Shown: one piece after another, positions 18,608-27,812 of the stretch | Layout: each line of letters begins with the position of its first letter | Position numbering within the stretch: the stretch's first letter is position 1 | Assembly (NCBI GenBank): GCA_017448975.1 | Contig: JAFSKN010000016.1 | Location: 62,001-126,000, forward strand | Reading direction: 5' to 3' | From: Clostridia bacterium | Lineage (GTDB): Bacteria > Bacillota > Clostridia > Christensenellales > Aristaeellaceae | Length of the DNA: 64,000 bases | The notes under the pieces: generated by a model | What the model was told of the DNA's origin: nothing | What the model saw: the letters and a program-made list of their open reading frames with translations, nothing else | Database searches by the model: none | Program-made: the position numbers and the translations under genes

Positions 18608-18735
18608 TCAGTGTGGAGTTTGGCGTGTGGAGAGTGGAGTTATAGCCGGTATATGTCTTCTGTTCGTTGGAAAGAGAAGGTTATGTTTGAAATGCGAAAC
18701 AAAAACTCCACACTCCACTCTTCACTCGCCACCCT
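18608..18735. repeat. Inverted heptamer-repeat palindrome (GTGTGGA type)
   Basis: The left arm (18608-18640) is made of 7-mers such as GTGTGGA, GTTTGGC and GAGTGGA. The right arm (18701-18735) is its near reverse complement. The spacer is about 60 bp. It fills the gap between the RluA start and the methyltransferase stop. Confidence 0.85.
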
Positions 18736-18761
18736 ATTTCACGCAGAAGCCAATGTATTGA

Positions 18762-19619
18762 TCATTCCATTAGCCACCTTCCCGTGGCCCCGCAGGGCAG
18801 CACGCCGCCGGAGCGGACGGGCAGGCACAGCTCCTGGGAATCGATGACGCCGCCGTACTGCCGGGCGACGGTTTTTCGCAGGATATTTTCAAGCACCGCG
18901 GGCTGGAAGCCGGTGGTGTAGCTGTTGATGAAGAAGAACAGGGGATTTGCGCTTAACGCCTCCGCGCAGGTGGACACCAGGCCGTACAGCTCGTTTTCCA
19001 GCTTCCATACTTCCCCGGAAGGCCCCCGGCCATAGCTGGGCGGGTCCATCAGGATGCCGTCGTACCGGCTGCCCCGGCGGATTTCCCGCCGCACGAAAGC
19101 CAGAGCGTCTTCCACGATGAAGCGGAAGCTGCTTTCGTTGAGACCCGACAGCTCACGGTTTTCTTTGGCCCACTGCACCATGCCCTTGGCGGCGTCCACG
19201 TGGGTCACATGCGCCCCCGCGGCGGCGCAGGCCAGGGTGGCCCCGCCGGTATAGGCGAACAGGTTCAGCACCCGGGCACCGGGCCGTTTTTTCAGAAGCG
19301 CCGCCATGGCGTCCCAGTTGGCGGCCTGCTCGGGGAACAGGCCCGTATGCTTAAAGCCGGTGGGCCGCACATAGAATTGCAGATTTTTGTAGGAAATGAC
19401 CCACTTTTCCGGCAGCCTTTCCCGGAAATCCCACGCGCCTCCGCCCCGGTCGCTGCGGGTATAGCGCGCCTGGGCTTTCCGCCAAAGCGCTTCGTTTTCC
19501 CGGGGCCAGATCACCTGGGGGTCGGGCCGGGCCAGCAGGATGTTTCCCCACCGTTCCAGTTTTTCCCCGCCGCCGGTATCCAGCACCTCAAAATCCTTCC
19601 AACCATCGGCAATGAACAT
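18762..19619 (-). CDS. Class I SAM-dependent rRNA methyltransferase (RlmI/RlmK-like)
   Basis: This ~285-residue methyltransferase has SAM motif I VLNLFAYTGGATLACAA, an acidic loop VDAAKGMVQWAKENRELSGL and motif IV MDPPSYGRG, the combination typical of RlmI/RlmKL-type 23S rRNA m5C/m7G methyltransferases. The PUA domain of RlmI is absent. I choose the ATG at 19619 (MFIADGWKDFEVLD), which has AGGAA upstream, over a start 69 nt earlier with no such signal. The target base is not determinable. Confidence 0.88.
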   Translation of the reverse strand: MFIADGWKDFEVLDTGGGEKLERWGNILLARPDPQVIWPRENEALWRKAQARYTRSDRGGGAWDFRERLPEKWVISYKNLQFYVRPTGFKHTGLFPEQAANWDAMAALLKKRPGARVLNLFAYTGGATLACAAAGAHVTHVDAAKGMVQWAKENRELSGLNESSFRFIVEDALAFVRREIRRGSRYDGILMDPPSYGRGPSGEVWKLENELYGLVSTCAEALSANPLFFFINSYTTGFQPAVLENILRKTVARQYGGVIDSQELCLPVRSGGVLPCGATGRWLME

Positions 19620-19719
19620 AAACAAAGTTCCTCGTTTCAGGGCAGAAATTCCCTTCATAATAATACCATGAAAACCCCTGCCTTGCAAGCAGGGGCGGAA
19701 AGAATTTGCTTTGAAGCTG

Positions 19720-20730
19720 TTACTGCGGCCGCAGCCGGATCGTGGAGGCGGAAAGGTAGGCTTCTTCCATGAGCCGGGTGGTGTCCATGCCGTCCTCCGG
19801 CAGGATGAAGGGCTGTTCGCCGCGTGTCAGCCGGTCGTAGAGATCGGCGATCAGGTGGGTATGGCTGTTGCCCCAGTAAGCTTTGCCGATCTTGGCCCCG
19901 GAGGCATAATCCTCGAAGGAAACGCCAGTCGGCCCTATGATGGTGAGCTGTTCGCCGGTCATGTGCAGTTCGCCTTTTTCCAGCAGCAGATGGAGCTGCA
20001 CGGGCATGTTGCCCGCCGCGCAGTTGCTGCAATAGAACAGGAAGCGCGCCCCGGCTTTGTTTTCCAGCAGCATATCGCAGGTGTCCTCGGTTTCGATTTC
20101 CGCCGCTAAACGCTTGGCGGTCATGGTGGCGGATTTCAGCTCAAAGCCGCCGGACAGCCATTTCATTAAGTCGAGCGTATGAATGGCCTGATTGATGAGC
20201 ACCGAGCCGCCTTCCGTGGCCCACTTGCCGCGCCAGGGGCTGTCGGCGTAATACGCGCCGCCCCGATCCCAGCACACGAAGGCGCTGCCGCCGATGACTT
20301 TGCCCATTTCCCCGCCGTCGATGATTTCCTTCATGCGCTGGGAGGCGCCGTTGTAGCGGTTCTGGAAACAAACGGTCAGGGTTTTTCCGCTGTCCCGCGC
20401 GGCCTGCACCATGGCCTGGGCTTCTTTGAGGGATGTGCCCATGGGCTTTTCGCACAGCACGTGCTTGCCCGCCCGCAGGGCGGCGATGGAGATGGGGGCG
20501 TGCAGATAATGGGGCACGCAGATATGCACCGCGTCGATATCCGGCTGGGCCAGCAGTTCCCCATAATCCAAATACCCCTTTACGCCGTGCTCTCTGGCGG
20601 TTTTTTCCATTTTGTCCGGGTCAATGTCGCACACGGCAGCCAGCGTCGCGTGCTCCGCTTCCTCTAAGGCGTGGATATGAACGCCCGAAATCAACCCGCA
20701 GCCAATGACCCCAACCCGAAGCTGTTCCAT
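19720..20730 (-). CDS. Gfo/Idh/MocA-family NAD(P)-dependent oxidoreductase
   Basis: This 336-residue enzyme has an N-terminal Rossmann domain (VGVIGCGLISGVHIHAL, a GxGxxx dinucleotide site), the family EKP motif (HVLCEKPMGTS, catalytic Lys) and the C-terminal alpha/beta domain with GGSVLINQAIHTLDLMKW, where the His is the second catalytic residue. Substrates of the family are sugars, inositols or glycosyl residues. The position near the GH4 glycosidase suggests carbohydrate catabolism, but the genes are separated by a tRNA on the other strand. Confidence 0.9.
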   Translation of the reverse strand: MEQLRVGVIGCGLISGVHIHALEEAEHATLAAVCDIDPDKMEKTAREHGVKGYLDYGELLAQPDIDAVHICVPHYLHAPISIAALRAGKHVLCEKPMGTSLKEAQAMVQAARDSGKTLTVCFQNRYNGASQRMKEIIDGGEMGKVIGGSAFVCWDRGGAYYADSPWRGKWATEGGSVLINQAIHTLDLMKWLSGGFELKSATMTAKRLAAEIETEDTCDMLLENKAGARFLFYCSNCAAGNMPVQLHLLLEKGELHMTGEQLTIIGPTGVSFEDYASGAKIGKAYWGNSHTHLIADLYDRLTRGEQPFILPEDGMDTTRLMEEAYLSASTIRLRPQ

Positions 20731-20829
20731 GGTGAAGCAATCCTTCTTCCTTCAATGATCGTTCAGTTATTCGACGAAAAACGCAAGGTTCCTTCCATCC
20801 CCTGGAAGAATTGTGTGCCGAAATATTGC

Positions 20830-20858
20830 TTGACAGCGCGGGGGCTTTCGGGTATAAT
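20830..20858 (+). promoter_or_regulatory. Consensus promoter of the tRNA-Leu gene
   Basis: Perfect consensus TTGACA (20830-20835), 17-bp spacer and TATAAT (20853-20858), 25 bp upstream of the tRNA 5' end. Confidence 0.9.
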
Positions 20859-20883
20859 GTGAACCACGGCGGGAAAGCCGCAT

Positions 20884-20970
20884 GCCGGTGTGATGGAATG
20901 GCAGACGTGACGGACTCAAAATCCGTTGAGCTAATCACTCGTGTGGGTTCAAGTCCCACCGCCGGCACCA
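20884..20970 (+). tRNA. tRNA-Leu (anticodon CAA)
   Basis: The 87-nt sequence folds as a class II tRNA. The acceptor GCCGGTG pairs with CGCCGGC before an encoded ACCA end. The anticodon stem ACGGA/TCCGT has loop CTCAAAA, giving anticodon CAA (20917-20919), which reads UUG. A long variable arm (GAGCTAATCACTCG region) and the T arm GTGGGTTCAAGTCCCAC are present. It is a single-gene unit with a consensus promoter and terminator. Confidence 0.97.
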
Positions 20971-20973
20971 AAA

Positions 20974-21009
20974 ACAGGGAGCTTTGCAGATGCAAGGCTC
21001 CTTGTTTTT
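20974..21009 (+). terminator. Rho-independent terminator of tRNA-Leu
   Basis: The stem ACAGGGAGC / GCTCCTTGT extends through an inner TTGCA/TGCAA stem and is followed by TTTTT, directly after the tRNA. The rest of the 20731-21135 gap holds the tRNA promoter and hairpin-element copy 2. Confidence 0.9.
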
Positions 21010-21061
21010 ACGAAAAAAGGCCGATCACAGTAAGAAAGACCGTTCAAGAAAAGACATTTAT

Positions 21062-21125
21062 GGCTTTCTCGGAGGGTGGTCTGGAGGGAACCTCTCTTTG
21101 GCCTCCAAAGAGAGGTTCCCTCCAG
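21062..21125 (-). repeat. Dispersed hairpin element, copy 2 (short form, covarying stem)
   Basis: A 45-bp palindrome at 21081-21125 begins 10 nt after the stop of the GH4 gene, with the tail CCGAGAAAGCC on its distal side. Relative to copy 1 the stem carries paired changes (GGGGGAAACCGC becomes GGAGGGAACCTC, and the partner strand changes to match), so pairing is kept while sequence is not. Confidence 0.88.
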
Positions 21126-21135
21126 CAATATCTTC

Positions 21136-22443
21136 TTAGTGGTACTCCGGCAGCCAGCCCTTATGGGCTTCGATGAGGTCGTCGCACAGGGCCACGATGT
21201 CGTCGATGGACAGCTCGCTCTGGCAGTGGGGGTCCATCATGGCGGCCTGATAGATGTAATCCTTTTTCAGGGTCACGGCGGCCTGGATGGTGAGCAATTG
21301 CACGTTGATGTTTGTGCGGTTCATGGCGGCGCAGACTTCGGGCAGGTCGCCCACATAGGTGGGGGTGACGCCGCTGGCGTCGGCGATGCAGGCCACCTCC
21401 ACGCAGGCGGTGGGGGGCAGGTTGGTGATCAGGCCGGTGTTCAGCACGTTGCCGCCGAATTTGAAGGGCTTGTTGGTTTCCATGGCCTCCATGATGCGGC
21501 TGGCGTATTCGCTGCTGCGGGTGTGGGTCAGGTGGGGGTCTTTTGTCAGTTCGTCCCGCTGCTTTTCCCAGCGGGCGATCTGGTTCACGCAGCGGCGGGG
21601 GTATTCGTCCAGGGGGATGTTGAAGCGGTCGATCAGCTCCGGGTATTTGTCCTTGATGAAATAGGGCATGTATTCTGCGCTGTGCTCGCTGGACTCGGTG
21701 ACGTAGTAGCCGAAGCGCTTCATGATTTCCAGGCGCACCATGTCCCCGTGCTTTTCGGTGATCTGGGCGCAGCGGCGCTTGATTTCGGGGTACAGGTTCT
21801 CGCCGTTTTTGGTGATTTCCAGCAGCCAGGCCTGATGGTTGATCCCGGCGATTTTGTACTGCACGGTGTCGTCGTATTCCATGCCCGCGTGCTTCATGAG
21901 GGTGGGGGCGCAGACCTGGACGCTGTGGCACAGGCCCACGGTTTTGATGGGGGTATAGCGCTGCATGGCCCCGGAGAGCATGGCCATGGGGTTGGTGTAG
22001 TTCAGGAACCAGGCGTTGGGGCACACTTCCTCCATGTCCCGGGCGAAATCGAACATCACCGGAATGGTGCGCAGGGCACGGAAAATGCCGCCGATGCCCA
22101 AGGTGTCCCCGATGGTCTGGCGCAGGCCGTATTTCTTGGGAATCTCAAAATCGGTCACGGTGCATGGCTCGTACAGGCCCACCTGAATGGCGTTCACCAC
22201 GTAATTGGCCCCCCGCAGGGCGGCTTTGCGGTTTTCCACCCCGCAGTAGGTTTCAATTTTCGCCTTGTTCCCCAAATTGCTGTTGATACAGGACAGCATG
22301 AGGCGGGATTCTTCCAACCGCTTGAGGTCGATGTCGTACAGGGCAATCACGCTGTTTTCCAGCGCCGGGGTACACATGCTGTCGCCTAACACGTTCTTGG
22401 CGAACACCGTGGAGCCCGCGCCCATGAAGGTGATTTTCGGCAT
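21136..22443 (-). CDS. GH4 family glycosidase, alpha-galactosidase (MelA-like)
   Basis: This 435-residue enzyme belongs to glycoside hydrolase family 4, which uses NAD+ and Mn2+ in a redox-elimination mechanism. The start at 22443 has GGAGG upstream and gives [20 protein letters not shown], the NAD-binding N-terminus. [11 protein letters not shown] and TVGLCHSVQ (metal-binding Cys and downstream His) match alpha-galactosidase/alpha-glucuronidase members rather than phospho-glycosidases. Alpha-galactosidase is the likeliest activity; alpha-glucuronidase is an alternative. No dedicated transporter is adjacent. A dispersed hairpin element sits just beyond the stop. Confidence 0.88.
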   Translation of the reverse strand: MPKITFMGAGSTVFAKNVLGDSMCTPALENSVIALYDIDLKRLEESRLMLSCINSNLGNKAKIETYCGVENRKAALRGANYVVNAIQVGLYEPCTVTDFEIPKKYGLRQTIGDTLGIGGIFRALRTIPVMFDFARDMEEVCPNAWFLNYTNPMAMLSGAMQRYTPIKTVGLCHSVQVCAPTLMKHAGMEYDDTVQYKIAGINHQAWLLEITKNGENLYPEIKRRCAQITEKHGDMVRLEIMKRFGYYVTESSEHSAEYMPYFIKDKYPELIDRFNIPLDEYPRRCVNQIARWEKQRDELTKDPHLTHTRSSEYASRIMEAMETNKPFKFGGNVLNTGLITNLPPTACVEVACIADASGVTPTYVGDLPEVCAAMNRTNINVQLLTIQAAVTLKKDYIYQAAMMDPHCQSELSIDDIVALCDDLIEAHKGWLPEYH

Positions 22444-22513
22444 GATGGTTTCCTCCTGCTTGTGCAATCAATTTTATCCCGGATAAACCAAAATGGTTTT
22501 TCCCAGGCGTTCT

Positions 22514-23314
22514 TTAAATGGACGGCTCGGACATTATGCCGGGTACTGTAAACGAATCCGGCAGATCATCGGGAAGCAGACTGTTCAGCCAGGACAGGAA
22601 AGCAGGATAATCAAAGGCATCCAAGCGTGTATGCGCCATGATTTCATCCTGCGAAAGCGTAGCTGTATACAGTGGGTCGCGCGTGCGTTCCAGGCCGATT
22701 CCATGATCGACGAACTCATAGTAACGAAATGACCAGTCACCCTGACCGTCCGCTTTTTCGGATAAGTATTGATCCCATAAGTAATAATACGGGACTTTTT
22801 CCAGCGCGGTCCCATCATCCGATGCAAAAAGAACCAGATTGAAGCCCGATATGTACCATCCATCCGTGCCTTGACGAATACCTAAATGCACCATTTTATT
22901 CACAAAATCATCATCAAAGGATTGCTGTAATTCCAGACGGAAATACCCATCATCGCTCGGACGCCACCAGCATGCCTCATTATCATTGAATTGATGGAAG
23001 GGGATGGTATCGTTGCAAGCCTCAATTTGCCATGTGCCATCTTCCATCCGCCTAAGAATGGTCATTTGGGAAGCGTTGTCATTTTCGATGATGACAAGAG
23101 CAACATCATTCGTATAATCCATTTGCACAACAGACAGACCAATCACAAACCGGCCCCCTTGCCGTAGCGCGTCCTCCAGCCCCTCCATCCCGGAATAGGG
23201 GAAGAGTTGGCCCCATTTGGTAGGCTCACGAGGCCATTCATCGCTGTCAGCATGCGCCGGTATGCAGGCCGCCAGCGCTGCCAGTGCCAGAAGAAGGGTG
23301 ATTATCCGTTTCAT
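22514..23314 (-). CDS. Exported hypothetical protein
   Basis: This 266-residue protein has a signal peptide (ITLLLALAALAACIPAHAD). The LAAC segment could be a lipobox, making it a lipoprotein, or cleavage could occur after AHA. The mature part is rich in aromatic and acidic residues with no motif I recognise. The start codon overlaps the stop of the small ribbon-helix-helix-like gene upstream (ATGA), so translation is coupled. Coupling of a DNA-binding-like protein with an exported protein is unusual. Confidence 0.6.
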   Translation of the reverse strand: MKRIITLLLALAALAACIPAHADSDEWPREPTKWGQLFPYSGMEGLEDALRQGGRFVIGLSVVQMDYTNDVALVIIENDNASQMTILRRMEDGTWQIEACNDTIPFHQFNDNEACWWRPSDDGYFRLELQQSFDDDFVNKMVHLGIRQGTDGWYISGFNLVLFASDDGTALEKVPYYYLWDQYLSEKADGQGDWSFRYYEFVDHGIGLERTRDPLYTATLSQDEIMAHTRLDAFDYPAFLSWLNSLLPDDLPDSFTVPGIMSEPSI

Positions 23315-23532
23315 CGTTTCCTCCTTTGAGATTTTTCCAGTGTTTTATGGTTGGTTGCGCTGGAAATTGTTTTCAACAATAATTCCGCCATAACGGACGG
23401 ACCATCCAACATACGCCCTTCGCTACGTTCTTTTTCGGCTTGGTACAGCTTCTCGTACAGCGTATCCAAATCCCGCTTGTCTCGGTCGTCCAAACGAACG
23501 CTGACAGTCGTCAATTTGACCATCTCCTGCAT
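23311..23532 (-). CDS. Small ribbon-helix-helix-like DNA-binding protein
   Basis: This ~73-residue basic protein starts at 23532, or at the ATG at 23523. Neither has a well-spaced ribosome binding site, so the start is uncertain. The segment LTTVSVRLDDRDKRDLDTLY has the beta-strand plus helix pattern of MetJ/Arc-type repressors (RelB, ParD, CopG), and the C-terminus is Lys/Arg-rich. It overlaps the exported-protein gene by 4 bp. The repeated TCAATTTGAC around its start is a candidate autoregulatory operator. It is probably a transcription regulator rather than an antitoxin, because the partner is exported. Confidence 0.55.
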   Translation of the reverse strand: MQEMVKLTTVSVRLDDRDKRDLDTLYEKLYQAEKERSEGRMLDGPSVMAELLLKTISSATNHKTLEKSQRRKR

Positions 23533-23552
23533 CAATTATAGATCAATTTGAC
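23511..23552. promoter_or_regulatory. Candidate operator of the ribbon-helix-helix gene
   Basis: TCAATTTGAC occurs at 23511-23520 (within GTCAATTTGAC, a perfect palindrome with one central base) and again at 23543-23552. The two copies are 32 bp apart, about three helical turns, and flank the start codon. Confidence 0.45.
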
Positions 23553-23609
23553 GCAAATTACAACAAAATAGAAAAGCAGTCCATGAGATATTTCACAATA
23601 TCAATTGGT

Positions 23610-24074
23610 TTACAGCTTTTCAAGGATTTCGCGAAACTGGTTTTCCGTCAGCTCAAACAGTTCACCGAAGTTACCCGGCGGTGGGTCGTTCTTAAAGTCC
23701 ACATTCCAAGCCCGGCGCTTTTCCAGAGGATTCCGCTGATCCCATTCCAGAAAAGCCCGGACGGTTTCGCGGACATACGCTCGATCCGACCAGGATTGAA
23801 AGAAGGTCATGGCCTTTTCCATCACTTCCTCCGCGGTAGTCTGAGGAATCTCAATGTAAACGTGTCCATAATAATTCAATCCTGATTTTTCGCAGGCATC
23901 GAACCATACGCCTGGGCGGATATAGTATAATCCTTGTCCATAAACGCTTCCCTGAATGAAAAAGCAAAGGGTAAAGCCATCCGTTTGCTTGATCCAACGC
24001 TTGTTCTTTTTCCGAAATCCCCGCTCTTTCAGATAGGTCTTCGCGTACTCAATCAGTGCTTCTTCAGAAAGCAA
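23610..24074 (-). CDS. DUF4304-like protein, possible immunity protein
   Basis: I start this gene at the TTG at 24074, which has GGAG at 7 nt. Upstream codons would translate the dispersed hairpin element at 24095-24158 and are not credible coding sequence. The 154-residue product has a helix followed by LKERGFRKKNKRWIK, FFIQGSVYGQGLYYIRPGVW and a helical C-terminus, resembling DUF4304 proteins, a group that includes putative immunity proteins. No signal peptide is seen. It lies downstream of tkt on the same strand. AT content is somewhat higher than in the neighbours. Confidence 0.5.
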   Translation of the reverse strand: MLSEEALIEYAKTYLKERGFRKKNKRWIKQTDGFTLCFFIQGSVYGQGLYYIRPGVWFDACEKSGLNYYGHVYIEIPQTTAEEVMEKAMTFFQSWSDRAYVRETVRAFLEWDQRNPLEKRRAWNVDFKNDPPPGNFGELFELTENQFREILEKL

Positions 24075-24094
24075 AAGATCATCTCCATTATTTC

Positions 24095-24158
24095 GGCTTT
24101 CTTGGAAAGGGGTGTGGGGGAAACCGTTCTTTGGCCTCCAAAGAATGGTTTCCCCCAC
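24095..24158 (-). repeat. Dispersed hairpin element, copy 3 (short form)
   Basis: A 45-bp palindrome (24114-24158, GTGGGGG ... CCCCCAC) starts 15 nt after the tkt stop, with tail CCAAGAAAGCC distal. The stem contains one G-T wobble (GTTC with GAAT). Confidence 0.85.
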
Positions 24159-24173
24159 ATCAATTTTTCGTAT

Positions 24174-26150
24174 TTACTTCCCCACAACTTCCTTGGCGGC
24201 CTTCACGGCGTTTTCCACGGTGAAGCCAAATTCCTTGAACAGGACGGAATAGGGGGCGGAAGCGCCGAAGCGGTCGATGCCCAGGGCTTTGCCGTCCAGG
24301 CCGGTGAAGCGATACCAAGGCATGGTGACGCCAGCTTCCATGGAAACGCGGGCGCGGACGCAGGGCGGGATCACCTTGTCCTGATATTCCTTGGGCTGTT
24401 TCAGGAACAGTTCCATGCAGGGCATGGAAATGACCCGGGCGTCGATGCCGTCTTTCTTGAGCTCTTCCTTGGCGCCCATCATCTGCTCCACCTCGGAGCC
24501 GGAGGCCATGAGCAGCACGTCGGGGGTTTCCTTGTCGGAATCGGCCAGGACGTAGCCGCCCTTCATGGCTTCGCAGCCGCTGTTCTCGTACTGGGGCAGG
24601 TTCTGGCGGGTGAGCACCAAGCAGGTGGGCAGCCCGGCGGTGAGGGCCGTCAGCCAAGCGGCGGTGGTTTCCTTGCCGTCGGCGGGGCGGAACACCAGCA
24701 TATCGGGCACGGCGCGCAGGCCGGTCAGGTGCTCGATGGGCTCGTGGGTCGCGCCGTCCTCGCCCACGCCGATGGAGTCGTGGGTCAGCACGTAGGTGAC
24801 GGGCAGCTTCATAATGGCGCTCATGCGCATGGCGTGCTTCATGTAATCGCTGAACACGAAGAAGGTGCCGCAGAAGACGCGCAGGCCGCCGTGGAGGGCG
24901 ATGGCGTTGCAGATAGCCGCCATGGCATGCTCGCGCACGCCGAAGTGCAGGTTCCGGCCCGCCCGGTTTTCGGCGGAATAATCGCCGCCGTCCTTGATGT
25001 AGGTCTTGTTGGAGGGGGCCAGGTCGGCGCTGCCGCCCACCAGATTGGGCAGGAGCTTGGCAAGCCGGTTGATCATTTCGCCGGAGGTGGCGCGGGTGGC
25101 CATCTTGTCGCCCCACTGCCAGAGCGCGTCGTTAAGCGCCACTTCGTCGGGCAGCTCGGTGCTGTGCCAGGCTTCCCATTCCTCGGCCAGCTCGGGGTAC
25201 GCCTTGCAGTAGTTCACGAACAGGGCGTTCCATTCCGCTTCGGCCTTTTCGTTCTTTTCCATCAGGGCGTTCACGTGCTCGTATACCTCGGGCAGCACAC
25301 AGAAGTCTTCTTCAGGCATGCCCAGGTTCTTCTTGGTGGCCAGCACGTTGTCCGGGCCCAGAGGCTCGCCGTGGGCGGAGGACTTGCCTTCCTTGGCGGG
25401 GCAGCCGAAGCCGATCTTGGTGGGGCACACGATCAGGGAGGGCCGGTCGTCCTTCTTGGCTTCCTCAATGGCGGCGATGATGGCCTCGGGGTCGTTGCCG
25501 TCCTGGAGGCGGATCACCTGCCAGCCGTAGGCTTCAAAGCGGGCGGGCACGTTCTCGCGGAAAGCGATGTCGGTGTTGCCCTCGATGGAGATTTCGTTGT
25601 CGTCGTACAGCAGGGTCAGCTTGCCTAACTTCAGGGTGCCCGCCAGGGAGCAGGCTTCGCTGGAAATGCCTTCCATCATGCAGCCGTCGCCGCAGAAGGC
25701 GTAGACCCGGTGATCCACAATGGGGAAGTTGGGGCGGTTAAAGTGGGCGGCCAGCATGGTTTCGGCGATGGCGAAGCCCACGGCGTTGGCGACGCCCTGG
25801 CCCAGGGGGCCGGTGGTGGTTTCCACGCCCACGGTGTGGCGGTACTCGGGATGGCCGGGGGTCTTGGTGCCCCACTGGCGGAAGCCCTTCAGATCGTCGA
25901 TGGTCAGGCCGTAGCCGGTCAGGTGGAGCATGGTGTACATGAGGGCGCTGGCATGGCCGCTGGACAGGACGAACCGGTCACGGTCGGGCCAGGTGGGGTT
26001 CTTGGGGTTGTGCTTCATCTGGTTCATCCACACGGCGTAAGCCATGGGAGCCATGCCCATGGGCGCGCCGGGATGGCCGCTCTTGGCCTTCTGTACGGTG
26101 TCGGCGGCTAAGGTGCGGATGGTGTTGACGGTCTTCTGACGGATATCCAT
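24174..26150 (-). CDS. tkt: Transketolase
   Basis: Transketolase transfers two-carbon ketol units in the pentose phosphate pathway using thiamine diphosphate. The start at 26150 ([15 protein letters not shown]) has GGAGGAGA upstream, giving 658 residues, the usual bacterial full length. Visible signatures are [19 protein letters not shown], the thiamine-diphosphate motif [18 protein letters not shown] with a downstream Asn, and the second signature in [13 protein letters not shown]. Unlike many Clostridia it is a single polypeptide, not split. A dispersed hairpin element follows the stop. Confidence 0.97.
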   Translation of the reverse strand: MDIRQKTVNTIRTLAADTVQKAKSGHPGAPMGMAPMAYAVWMNQMKHNPKNPTWPDRDRFVLSSGHASALMYTMLHLTGYGLTIDDLKGFRQWGTKTPGHPEYRHTVGVETTTGPLGQGVANAVGFAIAETMLAAHFNRPNFPIVDHRVYAFCGDGCMMEGISSEACSLAGTLKLGKLTLLYDDNEISIEGNTDIAFRENVPARFEAYGWQVIRLQDGNDPEAIIAAIEEAKKDDRPSLIVCPTKIGFGCPAKEGKSSAHGEPLGPDNVLATKKNLGMPEEDFCVLPEVYEHVNALMEKNEKAEAEWNALFVNYCKAYPELAEEWEAWHSTELPDEVALNDALWQWGDKMATRATSGEMINRLAKLLPNLVGGSADLAPSNKTYIKDGGDYSAENRAGRNLHFGVREHAMAAICNAIALHGGLRVFCGTFFVFSDYMKHAMRMSAIMKLPVTYVLTHDSIGVGEDGATHEPIEHLTGLRAVPDMLVFRPADGKETTAAWLTALTAGLPTCLVLTRQNLPQYENSGCEAMKGGYVLADSDKETPDVLLMASGSEVEQMMGAKEELKKDGIDARVISMPCMELFLKQPKEYQDKVIPPCVRARVSMEAGVTMPWYRFTGLDGKALGIDRFGASAPYSVLFKEFGFTVENAVKAAKEVVGK

Positions 26151-26208
26151 GGTGTTCTCCTCCCAATTCTTGGTATCTTTCCCTTTGTTCACTTGCAGCG
26201 TGGTGACA

Positions 26209-26298
26209 GAGTTGAGATATTTTTTTGTCGTTCAAAGATGGCACGGAATGCGACAGCTATATAAATCTCAACTCTCAACTCTACACTCTCAACTCTTA
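26209..26298. repeat. Asymmetric heptamer-repeat element (GAGTTGA type)
   Basis: The right arm (26264-26298) has tandem 7-mers of the TCTCAAC type. The left arm (26209-26220) has only about one and a half units (AGAGTTGAGAT). The spacer contains GTCG...CGAC. It fills the gap between tkt and the phosphohexomutase stop and looks like a partly lost copy of the 47.2/62.5 kb elements. Confidence 0.75.
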
Positions 26299-26303
26299 TT
26301 TCG

Positions 26304-27812
26304 TCATGCTTTTTCAATAAACTCCCGCAGCTTGTCCAGTTCGATCCCTTCCGCGCCGTCCAGCGTGGAAAGCAGGGCCTGGGCCATTTGTTTGACGCCG
26401 CCCTTTACGTCGCTTTCCAGGTTCAGGGGCAGCACCGGGTCATGGACGGACAGGCGCAGCAGGAACCACCCGCTGTTGAGCGTGCCGTCCAAATCGAAAT
26501 TGATGCGCACGCCCTCCCGGTTATCCGGGGCAATGTGCCAGCCGGGGGCGAAGGCCGCGTGATCCATCACCTTTTCGATGGCGGCCCGGCCCGCCGCGCG
26601 GAAATCCTCGGCGGCAATGTCCAGGCGGATTTCACTGCTTTCCACCGGCTCCCTAAGGTCGGCGATCAAATCGGACAGCTCCTTGCCCTCCTGCTTTAAG
26701 CGCATGGCTTCGCAGATCAGCACCGTGACCAGATACATGCCGTCGTCCAGGAAGTGGTTTTCCCGCAAGGCGGCGTGGCCGCTGGTCTCGATGGCTAAGG
26801 GGCAATCGATGCCCGCTTCGTTCAGGCGCTTGGCTTCGTTGATCACATTGCGGTAGCCCCGCTTGTAGCGGTAATGCTCGCCGCCCCATTCCATGATGAA
26901 CTGGGCAAGGCCGGAGGAGGTGACGGAATCGGTCACGATGGTGAGCCCCGGCTTCTTATCCAGCAAAATGGCGGAAATCAGGGCGATGAGCCGGTTGCGG
27001 TTGATTTCCCGGCCCGTGCGGTCCACGATGGCAGCCCGATCGCAGTCCGTATCGAAGATCACGCCCAAGTCAGCCCCGGCCTTCACCACCGCGGCGCTGA
27101 CGGAGGCCATGGCGTCCGGGTTCTCCGGGTTGGGGATATGGTTGGGGAACATGCCATCCGGCTCCAAGAACTGGCTGCCCTCCACCCAGGCGCCCAGGTC
27201 TTCCATGAGCCCGGCGTAGAAGCCGCCCGCGCCGTTGCCCGCGTCCACCACCACATGCAGGCCCAGCAGGGGCTTCTGCACGTCGGTATCCAGGCCCTGG
27301 CGGATGCGATCCTTGAGCTGCTCGCAGTACACGGGCAGGAAATCCCGCTTCACGATGGGGGAGCTGCCGCCGTTCAGAGGCGCGTCGCTTTCGGCGATGT
27401 TTAGGATGGCGTCCAAATCGGTGCTTTCGATGCCGCCCTCTTTGGTGAAAAATTTCAGGCCGTTGCGGTCATAGGGATGATGGCTGGCGGTGATCATGAT
27501 GGAACCGTCGCAGCCGTAGCCCTCGGTGATCAGGCTCATGTACATGGCCGGGGTGGTGCACAGGCCGTAGGTTTCCACCTGGGCTCCCGCCATCATGCAG
27601 CCCTTGGCGCAGGCGTCCAGCAGCGCTTCGCCGGTCACGCGGGAATCCCGGCCCAGGGCCACCCGGGGGTTATCCACACCCCGTTCCTTGAGCCATTGTA
27701 CGAACGCCCCGCCGATCCGGGCGGCCACAGCCCCAGTCAGCGGCGCGTTCTCTCCCAGCGCCCGTCCGCGCACATCCGTTCCGCTTTTCAGCCCGCGCAA
27801 ACCAGTACTCAT
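26304..27812 (-). CDS. Phosphoglucomutase/phosphomannomutase
   Basis: This 502-residue alpha-D-phosphohexomutase interconverts hexose 1- and 6-phosphates (glucose or mannose), feeding glycan and nucleotide-sugar synthesis. The phosphoserine loop is ITASHHPYDRNGLKFF (TASHxP with the catalytic Ser). The metal loop reads DTDCDRAAIVD (DxDxDR), the sugar loop lies near LAIETSGHAALREN, and a C-terminal phosphate-binding domain is present. Family members cannot be assigned to glucose or mannose from motifs alone. Its start overlaps the stop of the DUF2461 gene (ATGA). Confidence 0.93.
   Translation of the reverse strand: MSTGLRGLKSGTDVRGRALGENAPLTGAVAARIGGAFVQWLKERGVDNPRVALGRDSRVTGEALLDACAKGCMMAGAQVETYGLCTTPAMYMSLITEGYGCDGSIMITASHHPYDRNGLKFFTKEGGIESTDLDAILNIAESDAPLNGGSSPIVKRDFLPVYCEQLKDRIRQGLDTDVQKPLLGLHVVVDAGNGAGGFYAGLMEDLGAWVEGSQFLEPDGMFPNHIPNPENPDAMASVSAAVVKAGADLGVIFDTDCDRAAIVDRTGREINRNRLIALISAILLDKKPGLTIVTDSVTSSGLAQFIMEWGGEHYRYKRGYRNVINEAKRLNEAGIDCPLAIETSGHAALRENHFLDDGMYLVTVLICEAMRLKQEGKELSDLIADLREPVESSEIRLDIAAEDFRAAGRAAIEKVMDHAAFAPGWHIAPDNREGVRINFDLDGTLNSGWFLLRLSVHDPVLPLNLESDVKGGVKQMAQALLSTLDGAEGIELDKLREFIEKA

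Noticed and set aside
22514-23532. Type II toxin-antitoxin module
   Set aside because: The downstream product has a clear signal peptide and no toxin motif, so only the regulator part resembles a TA system.
24075-24158. N-terminal extension of the DUF4304-like protein
   Set aside because: The in-frame sequence is a translation of the dispersed hairpin element; the TTG at 24074 with GGAG upstream fits the domain start better.
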